DNA of 16,297 nucleotides from Clostridiaceae bacterium (GTDB lineage: Bacteria; Bacillota; Clostridia; Oscillospirales; Acutalibacteraceae), in assembly GCA_016295895.1 (NCBI GenBank), contig JAEDKI010000023.1, positions 1 through 16,297 of the forward strand, given 5' to 3'. Both the position numbers and the translations under genes were made by a program. Below, piece after piece: positions 14,556-16,297 of this stretch; within the stretch, counting starts at the first letter, position 1; each line of letters starts with the position of its first letter. The notes beneath the pieces are model-generated. The model did not search any database, had not been told where the DNA came from, and worked only from the letters and a program-made list of their open reading frames with translations.

Positions 14556-16031
14556 TTATTTCAGCTTCCATGCAAGGTCTTTAAGAAACAGCTCGTTCTC
14601 AAGACTTTCAGGAGTTGTGTCTTTATTTATATGGACAAATTCAATATCCATCATTCTTGCAAAATCACGAAGCATATCAGCGTCTGCGTCATAAGAAAGA
14701 ACAGTGTGATGTGCTCCTCCGGCGATAATCCAGCATTCAGCTCCCGTGCAAAGGTCGGGCATTGCCTTCCACATAACTCTGGCAACGGGAAGATTAGGCA
14801 TGTCAAGAATCGGCTTAACGCACTCTATATCCTGACAAATCATTCTGAGCCTGCCACCCATATCAACGAGGCTGACAACAACGGCTTTGCCTGCTTTTCC
14901 TTCAAAAACAAGTCTTGCAGGGTCTCCTTTGCCGCCGATTCCGAGCGGATGAACTTCAATTCTCGGTTTATCTGCCGCAAGAGTGGGGCAGACTTCAAGC
15001 ATATGTGCGCCGAGTGAATATTCCGCTCCGGGTGCAAGATTATATGTATAGTCCTCCATAAATCCCGTTCCGCCGTTCATGCCTTCGGTCATTGCTTTGA
15101 TAACAGCGGTCATTGCGGCAACTTTCCAATCACCCTCGCCGCCGTAGCCGTAGCCCTGCTCCATCAGCCTCTGGCTTGCAAGTCCGGGAAGCTGTTCCAT
15201 GCCGTAAAGATCCTCAAAGGTATTTGAGAATGCTTTGCAGCCTTGTTCATCGAGCATTTTCTTGATTGCAATTTCTTCCTTTGCCTGATAGCGAACGGCG
15301 GCAATATTATCGGTTGCCATTTCATATTTTGATATGTATTCATCAACAAGTGCATCCGTTTCGCTCTCTGAAACTGCATTGATATATTCAACAAGTGTTC
15401 CTACGGGCCATGTGTTGACCTGCCAGCCGAGCTTTTCCTGAACTCCGACCTTGTCGCCCTCGGTAACTGCAACATTTCTCATGTTGTCGCCAAAGCGCAT
15501 AACTTTAAGCTTCTTTGAAAAAGCTGCACCGACTGCCGAACGCATCCATTTTCCGAGATTGGAGAGAACCTTTTCATCCTGCCAATAGCCCATAATAACT
15601 TTTCTGGGTATTCTTAATCTTGCGGCAATAAAGCCATGTTCTCTGTCGCCGTGAGCTGCCTGATTGAGATTCATAAAATCCATGTCAATTTCTTCATTGG
15701 GAATGTCACGGTTGTATTGCGTTGCAAAATGGCAATAGGGCTTTTGAAGATTTTTAAGACCGTTAAGCCACATCTTTGACGGCGAAAAGGTGTGCATCCA
15801 TGTTATGATTCCTGCGCATGAGTCGCAGAAGTTTGCTTCTTTAACGATATTATCGATTTCTTCGGGCGTTTTAGCCGTAACCTTATAAACGATTTTGCAA
15901 GGCAAAACACCGCTTGCGTTCATTTTTTCAGCCATTTCAGCCGCTCTTGAAGCAACGGTATCAAGCACCTCAGGGCCGTAAAGGAATTGACTGCCGACAA
16001 CAAACCAAAATTCGTAATCTTTCATACTCAT
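14556..16031 (-). CDS. araA: L-arabinose isomerase
   Basis: A 491-residue cytoplasmic enzyme that interconverts L-arabinose and L-ribulose, the first step of arabinose catabolism. It opens with YEFWFVVGSQFLYG, characteristic of AraA, and includes THTFSPSKMW-like TWMHTFSPSKMWLNGL. The metal and catalytic residues are recognisable: E299 (GEGDW), E326 (FMEDY), H343 (GAHMLE) and H442 (GAHHTV). Length fits the family (about 500). The start is taken as ATG 16031, 9 bases after AAAGGTG (16047-16041); ATG 16025 is also possible, and a GTG at 16043 falls in the ribosome site. It has its own promoter on the minus strand and is divergent from a GH27 glycosidase. The araB and araD genes are not in the window. 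Confidence 0.96.
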   Translation of the reverse strand: MSMKDYEFWFVVGSQFLYGPEVLDTVASRAAEMAEKMNASGVLPCKIVYKVTAKTPEEIDNIVKEANFCDSCAGIITWMHTFSPSKMWLNGLKNLQKPYCHFATQYNRDIPNEEIDMDFMNLNQAAHGDREHGFIAARLRIPRKVIMGYWQDEKVLSNLGKWMRSAVGAAFSKKLKVMRFGDNMRNVAVTEGDKVGVQEKLGWQVNTWPVGTLVEYINAVSESETDALVDEYISKYEMATDNIAAVRYQAKEEIAIKKMLDEQGCKAFSNTFEDLYGMEQLPGLASQRLMEQGYGYGGEGDWKVAAMTAVIKAMTEGMNGGTGFMEDYTYNLAPGAEYSLGAHMLEVCPTLAADKPRIEVHPLGIGGKGDPARLVFEGKAGKAVVVSLVDMGGRLRMICQDIECVKPILDMPNLPVARVMWKAMPDLCTGAECWIIAGGAHHTVLSYDADADMLRDFARMMDIEFVHINKDTTPESLENELFLKDLAWKLK

Positions 16032-16067
16032 AACCGAAAACACCTTTCATATAATTTAATTATTTTT

Positions 16068-16096
16068 ATTTTATCATCAATTATTTAATGTGTCAA
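16068..16096 (-). promoter_or_regulatory. Sigma-A-type promoter for araA
   Basis: On the minus strand, -35 TTGACA (16096-16091) and -10 TAAAAT (16073-16068) are separated by 17 bases, about 40 bases ahead of the araA start. Confidence 0.78.
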
Positions 16097-16105
16097 ACTG
16101 TTTGA
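16093..16105. promoter_or_regulatory. Palindromic operator candidate over the araA -35 box
   Basis: TCAAAC-T-GTTTGA is a perfect inverted repeat of 6-base arms around one base. It overlaps the araA -35 box by four bases and lies in the 140-base region between araA and the divergent GH27 gene. A sugar-responsive repressor bound here would block araA and could also affect the other promoter. It does not match the Bacillus AraR operator that I recall. Confidence 0.5.
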
Positions 16106-16124
16106 TTATTATTTTATAAAATAC

Positions 16125-16153
16125 TTGAAAAGTCAATATTCATATGATAAACT
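16125..16153 (+). promoter_or_regulatory. Probable promoter for the GH27 gene
   Basis: TTGAAA (16125-16130) and TAAACT (16148-16153) have a 17-base spacing. A small palindrome, TCATATGA (16140-16147), abuts the -10. The boxes are weaker than those of araA, which may mean dependence on an activator. Confidence 0.45.
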
Positions 16154-16182
16154 AAAATCAAATAATTAAAGGGGGAATTAAA

Positions 16183-16297
16183 ATGCTCTCAAAAACACCG
16201 CCCATGGGGTTTAACACCTGGAATACCTTCGGAGAAAACATAAACGAAAACATAATAAAAGAAACGGCAGACGCTATGGTTGAAAAGGGTTTGCTTG
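16183..16297 (+). CDS. GH27 alpha-galactosidase / beta-L-arabinopyranosidase, N-terminal part
   Basis: The first 38 residues of a glycoside hydrolase family 27 enzyme, cut by the window end. The start TPPMGFNTWNTFGENINE is typical of the GH27 (melibiase-like) barrel opening, which usually reads TPPMGWNxW; here Phe replaces the Trp. ETADAMVEKGL continues the first helix. AGGGGGA (16170-16176) is 6 bases before ATG 16183. No signal peptide precedes the catalytic domain, so the enzyme is expected to be cytoplasmic and to act on imported oligosaccharides. GH27 includes both alpha-galactosidases and beta-L-arabinopyranosidases. Divergence from araA makes the latter attractive, but the active-site residues are outside the window. 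Confidence 0.88.
   Translation, partial: MLSKTPPMGFNTWNTFGENINENIIKETADAMVEKGLL

Noticed and set aside
14370..15017. 215-residue plus-strand open frame across the acetyltransferase and araA
   Set aside because: Antisense to two recognised genes and spans their boundary; no ribosome site or domain.

Overview
The window looks like chromosomal DNA from a low-to-mid GC Firmicute, most probably an uncultured gut or rumen member of the Clostridia in the Ruminococcaceae/Oscillospirales area. This rests on the dnaE-pfkA-pcrA neighbourhood, the strong GGAGG ribosome sites, the frequent TTG and GTG starts, the sigma-A-type promoters and the AT-rich intergenic DNA. I see no tRNA, rRNA, CRISPR array, transposase or phage gene. 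Coding density is high, and no gene-free stretch exceeds about 170 bases.

Layout. (1) Positions 1-860 hold the C-terminal part of DNA polymerase III alpha (dnaE). Its first ~100 bases are instead the ribosome site and N-terminus of an unrelated flavin-reductase-like gene in another frame, so a junction lies at about 106-138. (2) At 975-4324 come 6-phosphofructokinase (pfkA) and a PcrA/UvrD helicase, co-transcribed from a good promoter at 913-941. (3) At 4333-4527 a small conserved-looking protein lies on the minus strand, convergent with pcrA. (4) At 4683-10389 five tightly packed plus-strand genes form a likely operon: an aldo/keto reductase with two C-terminal 4Fe-4S-type cysteine clusters, an SGNH esterase, an orphan EIIC-like membrane protein, a secreted neutral-ceramidase-family protein with its metal ligands recognisable, and an MFS permease. 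A tandem operator-like repeat overlaps the operon promoter. (5) At 10459-11670 is a RodA/FtsW (SEDS) glycosyltransferase, followed by a strong intrinsic terminator. (6) At 11841-13973 a single polypeptide joins an ECF-sigma-like N-terminus, an acidic linker, one membrane helix, extracellular WG repeats and a C-terminal SH3b domain. It has its own promoter and terminator. (7) At 14072-16043, on the minus strand, are L-arabinose isomerase (araA) and then a GNAT acetyltransferase. (8) From 16183 the start of a GH27 alpha-galactosidase/beta-L-arabinopyranosidase runs divergently from araA and off the window.

How the parts may work together. The araA/GH27 pair suggests uptake and isomerisation of arabinose released from plant polysaccharide, probably under one regulator acting in the shared 140-base intergenic region. 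The 4683-10389 operon pairs two predicted hydrolases (an SGNH esterase and a secreted ceramidase-like amidase) with two membrane proteins, which could be a release-and-import unit for a lipid-linked or acylated substrate; the substrate is unknown. The most unusual item is the 11841-13973 protein, a possible one-chain membrane-tethered transcription regulator whose outside portion has domains often linked to the cell wall. It sits next to a cell-wall polymerase gene.
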